Shown here: piece by piece, positions 32,161 to 42,349 of the stretch
Layout: each line of letters opens with the position of its first letter
Position numbering within the stretch: the stretch's first letter is position 1
Assembly (NCBI GenBank): GCA_028370155.1
Contig: CP116670.1
Location: 2,232,001 to 2,296,000, forward strand
Length of the DNA: 64,000 bases
Origin: Arthrobacter sp. OVS8
GTDB taxonomy: Bacteria > Actinomycetota > Actinomycetes > Actinomycetales > Micrococcaceae
Direction of reading: 5' to 3'
Program-made: the position numbers and the translations under genes
Notes under the pieces: model-generated
Told to the model about the DNA's origin: nothing
Databases searched by the model: none
What the model saw: only the letters and a program-made list of their open reading frames with translations

Positions 32161-33504
32161 ATGACCCCAGCAGAGATTTCCACCGCCCCCAACTGGTCGT
32201 TCCGGGCAGACGAGGCGGCCCGCTCGGTGACCAGGCTGTTCGGGCAGCGGCTCTTCTTCCTGCCGGGGACGCACATCGCCGCAGTGGTGCGGCCCTCGGG
32301 CCGCGTGAAAAACCTCGCCCGGCCGTGGCACTACTGGTGGCAGGCGCACTACGTGGACTGCCTCGTGGACACCGGCCGCCGCGAACTCGGCACCGAGGGC
32401 CGTCCCGGCACGAGGTTCGACGGCGAGAACCGCCTCAGCGCCGGCCGGCTGGCCTCCCAGCTGGTCACCGGGATCCGGCTGCGGAATTTCCTGACCTTCG
32501 TCAACAACTACTACGACGACATGGCCTGGCTGGCGCTCTCCACGCTGCGGCTGGAGAAACTCGCGGAGGACAGCCGCAAGGCGGCGGGACGCCGGCGCAA
32601 CGCCAAGGTCCTGCAGAGCCTCACCCTGCAGTTCGATTCCGCGTCCACTGACGACCTGGGCGGCGGCACCTTCTGGAGCAAGAAACGGGACTTCAAGAAC
32701 ACCCCGGCCACGGCGCCCGTGGCGCTCTACTACGCCCGCACCGGCAAGGCGGCCAGGGCGCAGGCGTTGCTGGACTGGCTCGATGCCCGGCTTTTCGACC
32801 CCGAACAGGGCATGTACCAGGACGGACTCCGGATCGCCCCGGGCGGCGACGTGGTGCTGGAGAGCGCCATCTACACCTACAACCAGGGGCCGGTCCTCGG
32901 CGCGCTGTTGGAACTCGGCGGCGACACCAACCTGGCCCGTGCCGCCGCGCTCGTGGCCGCCGTGGCCCGCAACCTCACCCTCCCGGCGCCGCTGATGGGG
33001 CGCAGCGCCACGGTGCTGCGCTGCGAGGGGACCGGCGACGGCGGGCTGTTCACCGGCATCCTCGTCCGGTATCTGGCCCTTGCCGCCGTCGACGAGCGGC
33101 TTCCGCCCGAGGTCCGGACTACGGCCGCGACACTCGTGAACGACACCGCCGAGGCCTTCTGGGAGGGCCGCCGCATCGTGTCGTCCCAGGAACCCCTGGC
33201 GCGCAAGGGCGGCAGGATCCTGTTCTCCGTCCGTCCCGAGCTGCCGGCACGGCGCAGCTACCCGGCGGGTGCCGCCGTCGAGCTTTCCACCCAGCTGCAG
33301 GCCTGGATGGTGCTGGAAGCGGCCGCGTCAATCGCCGGAAGGTCAGACTCGGCGGCGCCGGACGATGGCGAGCGGGAGGATACAGAGCCGAAAGGTACAG
33401 AGCGGGAGAAATCAGTGCCGGAGGACGCAGCGCCGGAACAGGCGGAACCGGGCAAGGCGGGTCCGGCGGCGGAATCACCCGCGGAATCTCCGGCCGGGAA
33501 TTAA
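32161..33504 (+). CDS. Glycoside hydrolase family 76-like protein (alpha-1,6-mannanase type)
   Basis: A 447-residue (alpha/alpha)6-barrel protein without a signal peptide, so probably cytoplasmic. The GH76 mark is the adjacent acid pair in NNYYDDMAWLALSTLRL near residue 121. Further family features are WYSKK-like FWSKKRDFKNTPATAPVALY, SAIYTYNQGPVLGALLEL and GDGGLFTGILVRYLALA. The last 60 residues are acidic with Glu/Pro/Ala repeats and are probably disordered. GH76 enzymes cleave alpha-1,6-mannan; an intracellular one may act on imported oligosaccharides. The frame is intact. Confidence 0.8.
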   Translation: MTPAEISTAPNWSFRADEAARSVTRLFGQRLFFLPGTHIAAVVRPSGRVKNLARPWHYWWQAHYVDCLVDTGRRELGTEGRPGTRFDGENRLSAGRLASQLVTGIRLRNFLTFVNNYYDDMAWLALSTLRLEKLAEDSRKAAGRRRNAKVLQSLTLQFDSASTDDLGGGTFWSKKRDFKNTPATAPVALYYARTGKAARAQALLDWLDARLFDPEQGMYQDGLRIAPGGDVVLESAIYTYNQGPVLGALLELGGDTNLARAAALVAAVARNLTLPAPLMGRSATVLRCEGTGDGGLFTGILVRYLALAAVDERLPPEVRTTAATLVNDTAEAFWEGRRIVSSQEPLARKGGRILFSVRPELPARRSYPAGAAVELSTQLQAWMVLEAAASIAGRSDSAAPDDGEREDTEPKGTEREKSVPEDAAPEQAEPGKAGPAAESPAESPAGN

Positions 33505-33567
33505 GTCACGCAATAGTTTCGTAATCGATGTGATCCTCGTCACTTAAGGCGCTCTCGGCTTGGTCGC

Positions 33568-33586
33568 TTAGGTTTGGCTAACCTAC
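33568..33586 (+). promoter_or_regulatory. DtxR/IdeR-type iron box
   Basis: TTAGGTTTGGCTAACCTAC matches the 19-bp iron-box consensus (TTAGGTTAGCCTAACCTAA type) in at least 16 positions by eye, as two facing half-sites. It lies 84 bases upstream of the iron transporter operon and should hold it off when Fe(II) is plentiful. Confidence 0.85.
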
Positions 33587-33591
33587 AGTTT

Positions 33592-33647
33592 TTCGTAGTG
33601 AGCATGCCCTAACTTCCCCGCTCACAGGGGGCTAGGGTTCCTACGAA
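33592..33647 (+). promoter_or_regulatory. Structured 5' leader of the iron transporter operon
   Basis: TTCGTAG (33592-33598) and CTACGAA (33641-33647) can close a stem that encloses further complementary pairs (CCCTA/TAGGG, alternatively GTGAGC/GCTCAC). A leader hairpin ending 22 bases before the ATG could affect translation or stability. No T-run follows. Confidence 0.4.
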
Positions 33648-33669
33648 CTTCCTTGCAGAAAGTAGCCCC

Positions 33670-34723
33670 ATGAAGATCCGCAAAAATGCGCTGGCTGGTA
33701 TCGCGCTGGCCGCCACCGCCGCGCTCGGCCTGGCCGCCTGTGGCTCCGGCGCCTCGACTTCCCCAGCAGCAGCGCCGCCGCTGACGGCAAGATCTCCGGC
33801 GAGATCACGGTCTACAACGCCCAGCATGAATCCCTGACGCAGGAATGGGTTGACGCGTTCACCGCGGAAACCGGCGTCAAGGTCACCCTGCGCCAGGGCT
33901 CGGACACCGAGATGTCCAACCAGATCATCCAGGAGGGCCAGGCCTCCCCGCCGATGTCTTCCTCACCGAGAATTCCCCGGCCATGGCCCAAGTGGAAAAC
34001 GCCGGCCTCTTCGCCGACGTCGACAAGGCCACCGTCGACCAGGTGCCCGCCGAGTTCCGGCCCTCCACCAACAAGTGGACCGGCATCGCCGCCCGCTCCA
34101 CGGTGCTGGTCTATGACAAGACCAAACTCACCGAGGACCTGCTGCCCAAGTCCATGCTGGATCTGGCCAAGCCGGAGTGGAAGGGCAAGTGGGCGGCATC
34201 GCCGTCCGGCGCCGACTTCCAGGCGATCGTCTCCGCCCTGCTCGAACTCAAGGGCGAAGCCGCCACTGAGGAATGGCTCAAGGGCATGAAGGAGAACTCC
34301 AAGGCCTACAAGGGCAACAGCACGGCCATGAAGGCGGTCAACGCCGGCGAGGTCGACGCCGCCCTGATCTACCACTACTACTACTACGGCGACCAGGCCA
34401 AGACCGGCGAGAACTCCAAGAACGTCGCACCGTACTACTTCAAGAACCAGGACCCGGGCGCGTTCGTGTCTGTCTCCGGCGGCGGTGTGCTGCAGTCTTC
34501 GAAGAACGCGGCGGCGGCCCAGGCCTTCGTCAAGTTCATCACCGGTAAGCAGGGCCAGGAGATCCTCCAGAAGGGCACGTCCTTCGAGTACGCCATCGCC
34601 TCCGATGTCCCGGCGAACGAGAAGCTGGTCCCGCTGGCTGAACTCGAGGCTCCAACCGTGGATCCGGCCAAGCTCAACTCCGCGAAGGTCACCGAGCTGA
34701 TGACCAAGGCAGGACTGCTGTAA
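33670..34723 (+). CDS. Iron(III) ABC transporter substrate-binding lipoprotein, two frameshifts
   Basis: Periplasm-side binding protein of an FbpA/AfuA-type ferric-iron importer. The lipobox is LAAC near residue 24 of MKIRKNALAGIALAATAALG. Frame breaks near 33763 and 33947 are each mended by one C, giving DGKISGEITVYNAQHESLTQ and ASPADVFLTENSPAMAQ. Further features are WTGIAARSTVLVYD, AASPSGADFQAIVSALLEL and ALIYHYYYYGDQAKTGEN, where the Tyr cluster is the usual iron-ligand region. The repaired length of 351 residues is normal. It is the first gene of a three-gene operon and sits behind an iron box. Confidence 0.92.
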
Positions 34724-34727
34724 CCAG

Positions 34728-36319
34728 GTGACAACCAAGCTGGCGGCTCCCGGGACTCCCGGGAGCACGACGACGGCGGGCAGGGGCAAACGCCCCCGCC
34801 CGCCTTTCGGCGTTTCCGCTTTGTCCGTCCTGGCCGTCCTCATTGCCCTGTTCTCCCTGATCCCGCTGGGCTACGTCATCGTGATGACAGCCGCCACGGG
34901 GTGGGAGACCGCGGTTGCCCTGATCTTCCGCGAGCGTGTGGGCGAGCTCCTGCTCAATACGGTGCTGCTCACGGCGATCACCGTGCCGCTCTGCCTGGTC
35001 CTTGGCGTGGGCGGGGCCTGGCTGGTGGAACGGACCACGCTCCGTGGGCACAAGTGGTGGGCGGTCCTGCTCGCCGCGCCGCTGGCCATCCCGGCGTTCG
35101 TCAACAGCTACGCCTGGGTCTCCGCTGTCCCGTCACTCGAGGGCCTGTGGTCCGGTGTGCTGATTGCCACGCTCTCCTACTTCCCGCTCGTGTACATCCC
35201 GGCCGCCGCCACGCTCAGCCGGCTGGACCCGGCCATCGAACAGTCCGCGGCCGCCCTTGGGCTCGGCGCCTGGCGCACGTTCTTCCGGGTGGTGCTGCCG
35301 CAGCTGCGCATCGCGATGACGGGCGGCGCGCTGCTCGTGTCCCTGCACCTGCTGGCCGAGTACGGCGCCTTCGCGATGATCCGCTTCGACACGTTCACCA
35401 CGGCGATCATGGTGCAGTACCAGTCCACCTTCAACGGCACCGCCGGGAACATGCTGGCCAGTGTCCTCGTGTTCCTCTGCCTGATCCTGCTCCTGATTGA
35501 AGTCCGCAGCCGCGGCAGTGCCCGGTACGCCAGGATCGGATCGGGCGCCCAAGCCGGCGCCCTGCGTCTCCCGCTGCACGCCTACCAGCTCCCGGCCCAG
35601 CTGTTCCTGGTCGCGCTCACGGCGCTGGCCTTCGGACTGCCGCTGACCTTCGTGCTGCGCTGGATCGTCGCCGGCGGCCCGGAGATCTGGGCCGCGGACG
35701 AGTTCCTGCCAGCCCTGCTGCAGACCCTCATGTACGGCCTCGCCGGCGCCTTGGCCACTACGGTCGTCGCCTTCCCGATGGCGTACCTGGCCGTGCGGCA
35801 CCCCAGCTGGTTCAGCAAGGCCCTGGAGCTGTCCAACTACATCACCAGCTCCCTGCCGGGGATCGTCGTGGGCCTGGCCTTCGTGACGGTCAGCATCAAG
35901 GCGGCCCCGGACCTGTACCAGACGTCGGCGCTGCTGATCGCGGCCTACGTGCTGCTCTTCCTGCCGCGGGCGCTGGTCAACATCCGCTCCGGCCTAGCCC
36001 AGGCGCCCAAAGAACTCGACGAGGCCGCCCAGGCGCTCGGCAAGCCGCCGCTGCTGGCGTTCCTCCGGGTCACGCTGCGGCTCACCGCCCCGGCCGCCGC
36101 GGGCGGCGCCGCCCTGGTGTTCCTGGCGATCGTGAATGAACTCACCGCGACACTGCTGCTCTCCCCAACGGCACCCGGACGCTCGCCACCGAATTCTGGA
36201 GCAAAAGCAGCGAAATCGACTATGCCGGCGCCGCGCCGTACGCCCTGCTGATGATCCTGATTTCGGCACCGATGACCTACCTTCTCTTCCAGCAGTCCAA
36301 GAAAGCAGCGGGACAGTGA
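34728..36319 (+). CDS. Iron(III) ABC transporter permease, one frameshift
   Basis: A 530-residue FbpB-type permease: two fused six-helix halves, each with an EAA loop ([20 protein letters not shown] and [19 protein letters not shown]). The GTG start at 34728 lies four bases after the stop of the binding protein, with CCAGG before it. One base is missing near 36165 in the last helix region; repaired, the end reads [20 protein letters not shown] and finishes at 36319. Its stop overlaps the GTG of the ATPase gene, so the operon is tightly coupled. Confidence 0.92.
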
Positions 36320-37490
36320 CCGACTACAGCCCCTCCCGGCTCCCGGAACCGCGGATCGCCGCGTCCGTGGCCACCAGCACCAACAGCCATTTGGAAATCG
36401 ACTCCGTCACCAAGACCTTCGGCTCCCAACCCGTCCTCCAGGGAGTCAACCTTTCGGTGGCCAAGGGCGGCACGACGGCGATCGTGGGCCCCTCCGGCTC
36501 CGGCAAGACCACGCTGCTGCGCCTGATCGCCGGATTTGAGCACCCGGACAGCGGCAGTATTTCGCTCAGCGGCGGCAAAGTGGCCGGCGGAGGTGTCTGG
36601 GTTCCGGCGCACAAGCGCCACGTCGGCTACGTGGCGCAGGACGGTGCGCTCTTCCCGCATCTGAACGTCGGACAGAACATCTCCTTCGGCCTCGACTCCG
36701 CGAAACTCCCCGGCGGGCACCGCGGCGTGAAGTCCCGGGTGGCCGAACTGCTCGAGATGGTCTCGCTGGACCCCGCCATGGCCAAGCGCCGCCCGCACCA
36801 GCTCTCCGGCGGGCAGCAGCAGCGGGTGGCCCTGGCCCGCGCCCTCGCCCGCGAGCCGGAACTGATGCTGCTGGACGAACCGTTCTCCGCGCTGGACGCC
36901 GGACTGCGCGTGGCCACGCGCCGGGCCGTGGGCAAAGTGCTCCACGACGCCGGTGTCACCACCATCCTGGTCACCCATGACCAGGGCGAGGCGTTGTCCT
37001 TCGCGGACCAGGTGGCGGTGATGCGCGGCGGGCGGCTGGCGCAGATCGGCAACCCCTTCATCGTCTACACGCGCCCCGCGGACCGCGCCACCGCGGAATT
37101 CCTGGGCGACGCCGTCATCCTCGACGCGTGGATGGAAGGCTCCCTGGCCACCTGTTCGCTGGGCGGCATCCCCGTGCGCCGCCCCCGGCGCAGGGCCGGG
37201 TCCAGCTCATGCTCCGCCCGGAACAGATCCGGATCGCCGAGGACGGCCCCATCCGCGGCGTGGTCGTGGACACGGACTACTTCGGGCCGGAAACCACAGT
37301 GCGGCTCAAGCTCGCCGTCCCGCCCGTCCTCGCAGCCGGCGCCGTGGCCGACCACCGGTATCCCGGCGGCGGCGAAATCATCACCATCCGGCACTGGAAC
37401 GCCTCGATCGCCCGCCCCGGCACGGAGCTGTGCCTCCGCGTCGTCGGCGAGGCAGTGGCTTTCCCGGTGGATGACCTGCCGCCCGCCTAG
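36316..37490 (+). CDS. Iron(III) ABC transporter ATP-binding protein, one frameshift
   Basis: The ATPase of the iron importer (FbpC-like), 391 residues after repair. Walker A is [11 protein letters not shown] near residue 60, signature LSGGQQQR near 160, Walker [14 protein letters not shown]-loop VTHDQGEAL. The C-terminal TOBE-like regulatory domain ([20 protein letters not shown]) is reached after a one-base repair near 37185. The GTG at 36316 overlaps the permease stop. It is the last gene of the operon controlled by the iron box at 33568. Confidence 0.92.
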
Positions 37491-37620
37491 CGGCTGACTG
37501 AACGGCTGCTCCTTCACCGGGCGCTCCTCCGCCGGCGGCGTAGGCCTGCTTCGGCAACGGTGCGGCTGTTCCCCGCGGGGCCCGTTGAGCCGGTCCTGCT
37601 CCCGGCATAGGGTGGGGCGC

Positions 37621-39525
37621 ATGACAGTTCAGCCAGCGCTCCACCGCCAGCACTGCTCCATCGCCGCCCCCACCCAGTTATGGCTCGACGCCGACGGACG
37701 GCTGGCCGGCGTCCCCGGCGGCCCGGGCTCCTCCAGCGCCGCGGGCGGCGGCTGGTTCACGGGCCTGCTGCACGGGGACACCCGGATGCTGTGCCGGGCG
37801 GAGGTCCGGGTGAACGGCATGGAGCCCGAGCCCGCCACGGTCGAGGCGGAGGCCGGCGGCGTGCTGCGCGTGCGTGGGCTGGTCCGCGGCATCCCGGGGC
37901 CGACGGAGGACCCCGCCGTCGAACTGTTTCAGACCTGGACTGTCACGCCCGGCGTCGTCCGGCACTCCTCCACCTGGCTACCTCCTCGAGTCACTCGACG
38001 TGGAAATTGAAATCCAGCTCGCCGCGGACTTCACCGACATGGCCGCCATCCGTCTCAGCCGCTTCCGGGATCCCTCCGAGCCGTTCGCTGCGGACGATTC
38101 CACGCTGCGCTGGCGCGACGGCGGGCAGACCCTGACCGTCGCTGCCCCCGGCAGCGTCGCCGCCGGCGAAAAGCTCGTCTGGCGCGGCACGGCGGGGCGG
38201 GGGCGCCCGTTCGAGGCCGAATGGCAGGCCGTGCTGGCCGACAGCGACGACGCCGTCGTGGCGGCCCGGCCGCCCGCCGCCCGCCGGGTCCGCGCCGAGC
38301 CGTCCGGCGCCTTGGGCCTGCTGCTGGACAACGCCCTGGACGAACTCGCGGGTCTCCGTCTGGCCACCAGGAAGCTCCCCGACGCGCCGTTCCTCGCCGC
38401 GGGGGCACCCTGGTATTTCACCTTGTTCGGACGCGACTCGCTCTGGGCCGCGCGGATGCTCCTGCCGCTGGACGCCGGGCTCGCCGCCGGAACGCTGCGC
38501 ACCCTGGCCGCGTTCCAGGGCACCCGGCACGACCCGGGCGCCGCCGAGGAACCCGGCAAGATCCTGCACGAACTCCGGTCCAAGGAACTGGTGCTGGAGA
38601 GCCAGGGCCTGCGCCTGCCGCCGGTGTACTACGGTGCTGTGGATTCGACCCCGCTGTGGCTGTGCCTGCTGGCCGAGCTGGGCCAGGCCGGACTGGACGA
38701 CGCCACCGTCCGCTCGCTGCTGCCCAGCGCGGCGCATGCGGTGGACTGGCTGCTGGCCGCCGGGGGCGCGCCGGGCAGCCCGAACAGCGGGTTCCTCAGC
38801 TATCAGGATGCGACGGGCCACGGCCTCAGCAACCAGGGCTGGAAGGATTCCGGGGACGCCATGCAGTTCCGTGACGGCCGCCAGGCGGACGGCCCGATCG
38901 CGCTGTCCGAGGTTCAGGGCTACGCCTACCAGGCCGCGGTAGACACCGCCGATCTCTTCGACGCCTACGGCGAACCCGGTGGCCAGGCGCTGCGAGACTT
39001 TGCCGAAGCGCTCCAGCAGAATTTCCGCGAGCGCTTCTGGGTCGAGGACGACGGCGGGCCCTTCCCTGCCATGGCCCTCGACGGGCACGGCGACCCGCTG
39101 GACATCCCGGGCTCCAACATGGGGCATCTGCTCGGCACCGGCATCCTGGATGCCTCCGAGGCCCGCCTCGTGGCGGACCGACTGCTGAGTCCCGAACTGT
39201 TCTCCGGCTATGGGGTGCACACGATTTCCCGGCGGGCCGCCGGATTCTGGCCCTTCAGCTACCACTGTGGTTCGGTCTGGAGCCACGACACGGCGGTTGC
39301 GGTCCGGGGCTGCTCGCCGAGGGTTTCCTGGCCGAAGCCCGGACCATCGCCGAAGGGCTGCTGGCCGCGTCCGGCGCTTTCGGTCACCGCCTGCCGGAAC
39401 TATTCGCGGGCATCACGGCGGAGGACGCGGGGCACGCGGTGCCGTATCCGGCGTCGTGCCACCCGCAGGCGTGGTCCTCGGCGTCCGCGGTGGTGATCGC
39501 ACAGGCCATGGGCGTCGGATTCTAG
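37621..39525 (+). CDS. Glycogen-debranching-enzyme-like protein (amylo-alpha-1,6-glucosidase type), two frameshifts
   Basis: About 635 residues. The N-terminal beta-rich domain (GLLHGDTRMLCRAEVRVNG) is that of the glycogen debranching N-terminal family; the (alpha/alpha)6 catalytic part has WYFTLFGRDSLWAARMLLPL near residue 270 and IPGSNMGHLLGTGILD. Frames change near 37978 (net gain of one or loss of two bases) and 39310 (loss of one), after which RGLLAEGFLAEARTIAEG and the end AQAMGVGF are restored. Members hydrolyse alpha-1,6 branches or related oligosaccharides; the exact substrate is uncertain. TAGGGT lies seven to eight bases before the ATG. Confidence 0.8.
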
Positions 39526-39566
39526 GGTCCGCGGGCCGCCGGCTGTGGTCGCGGTGACGGGAGCGG

Positions 39567-40165
39567 TCAGGGCGCCGGCGGACGTTTTCTCTGCGGGTAC
39601 GGCGTTTCGTGCCGGGCGAGCATCTCGACGAATCCCGAGATCTTCTTCTCCCGGGTGGCGGCCCGCTTGACGCCGTTGGTCCGGTAGATCAGGGCGAACC
39701 TGTTCACCGAGGTCAGGACGTCGAACATCGCCTGCGCCCGCGGCTCGGCCGCGATGGCAGCGGCGAGGTCCGCCGGCACTTCGGCCGCCGCCGCTCCGGA
39801 GTAGGCGGCTTCCCAGCGGCCGTCCGCCTTGGCGCTGTCGACGGCGGCGCGTCCCGCGGGGCCATCCGGCCCGCCGCCTCGAGGCGCCCGATCCGCTCCA
39901 CGTTCCGGGCGGACCACACACTTTTGGGTCCCCGGCGGGTCATCCGCTGGAACGAGCTCTCCTCATCGCGACGCCGTCCCTGCCCGTCGATCCAGCCGAA
40001 ACACAGGGCTTCCTGCAGTGCGGCCTCGTAGTCCAGCTCTGTCACGGCACCGCCCTTCTTATGCAGCACCAGCCAGACGCCTGGACTCTCCGCGTGGTGC
40101 TCCTCCAGCCACGCGCGCCACTGCGCGGCGTCCTTCACCAGCAGTTCCTCGAGTTCAGCAGCCAT
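39567..40165 (-). CDS. YdeI/OmpD-associated family protein, one frameshift
   Basis: A 199-residue protein of the YdeI (DUF1801-like) group. The N-terminal half has WLVLHKKGGAVTELDYEAAL and ALCFGWIDGQGRR, the family's signature. A one-base loss near 39863 separates it from the C-terminal AGRAAVDSAKADGRWEAAY and FALIYRTNGVKRAATREKKI, the usual basic end. The family is linked to envelope stress or peptide resistance in a few species; the function here is unknown. CACAAT lies seven bases before the ATG. Confidence 0.82.
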
Positions 40166-40259
40166 GGCACCATTGTGCTCCGCACTGGCCCTTTCCGGCC
40201 GCTTTGGTGGGACGATATCCCTGAGAGCCGGAATCCGTCACAACCTTTGAGGAGCAACG

Positions 40260-41051
40260 ATGCTGCGTGTCCGCCCGATCCACTTCACCTCCCGTCTTGA
40301 TGAATGGGAGCGGCTGCTCACCGGCCTTGGCTTGGTCAAGACTGTTGACGAGCCCACCTGGCGGGAGTTCGACGCCGGTTCCGGCCGCCTCGCCCTCCAC
40401 GTCGCCGAACAGGGCTCGCCCGAGGACGGCACCACCTCCCTGGGCGTCGAGGTGGGAGACCTGAAGGAGTTCGCCCGCCGGACCAAGGAGGCCGGGGCCG
40501 CCGACTCCACGACGTCCGGGGGCACCACGGCGGAACTCATCGAGGCGGACCATGGTCCGTCCTGCCGCATCACGGCCGCGGACGGTTTCAGTTTCCTGGC
40601 CGATCCGGCCGCCCGCGCCGGCGATGGCAGCTGGGGCGGGTCACCTGAGGCGGACCCGGGCGTCGCCGTCGTCGGCGTCTGGTTCTCCGAAGACGCCGTC
40701 GCCGCGGCGCAAACCCTGCGCAACATCGGCGCGCGGCCCCGCCCGGTCCCGGGCAGCGGCGGTTCCGCCGTCGGCGATGCCGACACGGACACGGCCGAAT
40801 CGGAAGCCTTCACGGCGAAAAACGGCGGGGTCCTGATGGTCGGCGCGGGAACCGGGGCCGGCAGCGCAGGCCTGGGCTTCGAATACGCCGGTGACCTTGG
40901 CGCCCTGCGTCAGCGCCTTGAGGAGGCCGGACACGAGGCGGCGGTCATCGAGGAGGCTGCCGTCCCCACCCTTCACGTGGCCAACCCCGATGCGGGCGGT
41001 ACCGCCGCCCGGCCGCCGCTCTGGATATCCGGGGCACCGGCTGCCGGGTGA
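40260..41051 (+). CDS. VOC (glyoxalase/bleomycin-resistance fold) protein
   Basis: A 263-residue protein with two tandem VOC-like modules. It opens MLRVRPIHFTSRLDEWERLL with the first strand-helix unit, then WREFDAGSGRLALHVAEQG; the second module has VVGVWFSEDAVAAAQTLRNI and LGFEYAGDLGALRQRLEEAG. The metal-binding acidic/His pattern of true glyoxalases is not clear. GAGGAG precedes the ATG. The frame is intact. Substrate unknown. Confidence 0.75.
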   Translation: MLRVRPIHFTSRLDEWERLLTGLGLVKTVDEPTWREFDAGSGRLALHVAEQGSPEDGTTSLGVEVGDLKEFARRTKEAGAADSTTSGGTTAELIEADHGPSCRITAADGFSFLADPAARAGDGSWGGSPEADPGVAVVGVWFSEDAVAAAQTLRNIGARPRPVPGSGGSAVGDADTDTAESEAFTAKNGGVLMVGAGTGAGSAGLGFEYAGDLGALRQRLEEAGHEAAVIEEAAVPTLHVANPDAGGTAARPPLWISGAPAAG

Positions 41052-41078
41052 GGATGCGGCGCGGGTCGCCGGCCGGGG

Positions 41079-42340
41079 TCAGTCCTCGAGCGCCCCGTTG
41101 CACAGGCGGTTGACCACTTCGGTGAGCATGGTCAGCCCGGCCACGATGTCCTCATCCGTGGTGTATTCGTGCTCGTTGTGGGAGATCCCGTCCACACTGG
41201 GCACAAAGAGCATCACGGTCGGCACGAGGTCCTTCATGTTGGTCGAGTCGTGGCCCGCCAGGGTCATCACCTGCTTGTTCGACAGGCCCAGGTCCGCGGC
41301 GACCTTGGCCGCCAGTTCCACGCCCTCGGGCTGGTAGGGCGTCACGGGCCAGGAGTGGCCGTGGTTGCGTTCGACGGTGACGTTTGCCAGCCGCTCGATC
41401 TCGGGGATCCGCGCGTGCAGCAGGGCGTCCGCCTCGGCAAGGACAGCTTCATCGGCGCTGCGCAGGTCCAGGAGCAGATTTACCCGGGACGGCACCACGA
41501 CGGGCGAGTTGGGGTAGACGGTCAGCTGCCCCACGGAGGTGTGCAGCACGCCGGGGAAGGCGTCGGCGAGTTCCCGGGCGGCGACCACCATCATGGAGGC
41601 GCCCAGCAACGCGTCCTTCCGGTCCGCGATCACGGTGGAGCCCGTATGGGCCTGCTCGCCGTGGACCACGAACTCGTATTTGTTGGCCGCCCAGTTGGAG
41701 CTCACCAGGCCGATCGTGATCCCTTCCCGCTCCATGCTGCGGCCCTGCTCGATGTGGATTTCGGCGCAGTAGGCGGCTTCGGGGCCCTCGTAGCTGCCCC
41801 GGGAGCCGATTGCGTCCAGGGCGTCGCGGACCGAGACCCCGGCCGCGTCCGTGGTGGCCAGCGCGGTCTCTAGTTCGAGTTTTCCGGTGTAGACGGAGGA
41901 GCCCATCATGGACGGCTTGAAGCGGGAGCCCTCCTCGTTGAACCAGTTGACCACCGCGATGTTGAACCGGGGCTGCCCGGCGGGTCCGGCCGCGGCCCAC
42001 TGCTCCACGAGCCGGAACGCCGCGTGGGCCGCGGCGAGCACGCCGTACGCGCCGTCGTAGCGTCCCGCCGTCGGCTGGGAATCCATGTGCGAGCCCACCA
42101 CCACGAACGGGGCCCCGGGCACGGCCTCGTACAGGCCCCACTGGTTGCCGGCCCGGTCGAATTGGACGGTGAACCCCGGGTCTCCAGCAGGCCCGTGAGC
42201 CATTGCCGCTGCTCGCCGTCCGGCGCGCTGGCGGCCTGCCGTTCCACGCCGCCGTTCGCGGTGGCGCCGAATTCGCTCATGATGTGAAAGTCCCGCACAA
42301 AGGCGGCATCGCAGGTGCTGAAGCTGGTCTGAGTAGTCAC
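41079..42340 (-). CDS. M20-type Zn-dependent hydrolase (N-carbamoyl-amino-acid hydrolase/allantoate amidohydrolase-like), one frameshift
   Basis: A 420-residue metallo-amidase. Metal ligands are visible in VGSHMDSQPTAGRYDGAYG near residue 95 and WFNEEGSRFKPSMMGSSVY near 140; later EIHIEQGRSME, GEQAHTGSTVIADRKD and AGHDSTNMKDLVPTVMLFVP. These match the allantoate/N-carbamoyl-L-amino-acid/ureidoglycolate branch, which releases ammonia and CO2 from carbamoyl groups. One G is missing near 42176 (ETRGFTVQFDRAGNQ restored). The GTG at 42340 lies ten bases from the amidohydrolase gene, and this is the last gene of the minus-strand operon. Confidence 0.88.
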
Positions 42341-42349
42341 GGTGTTCCC

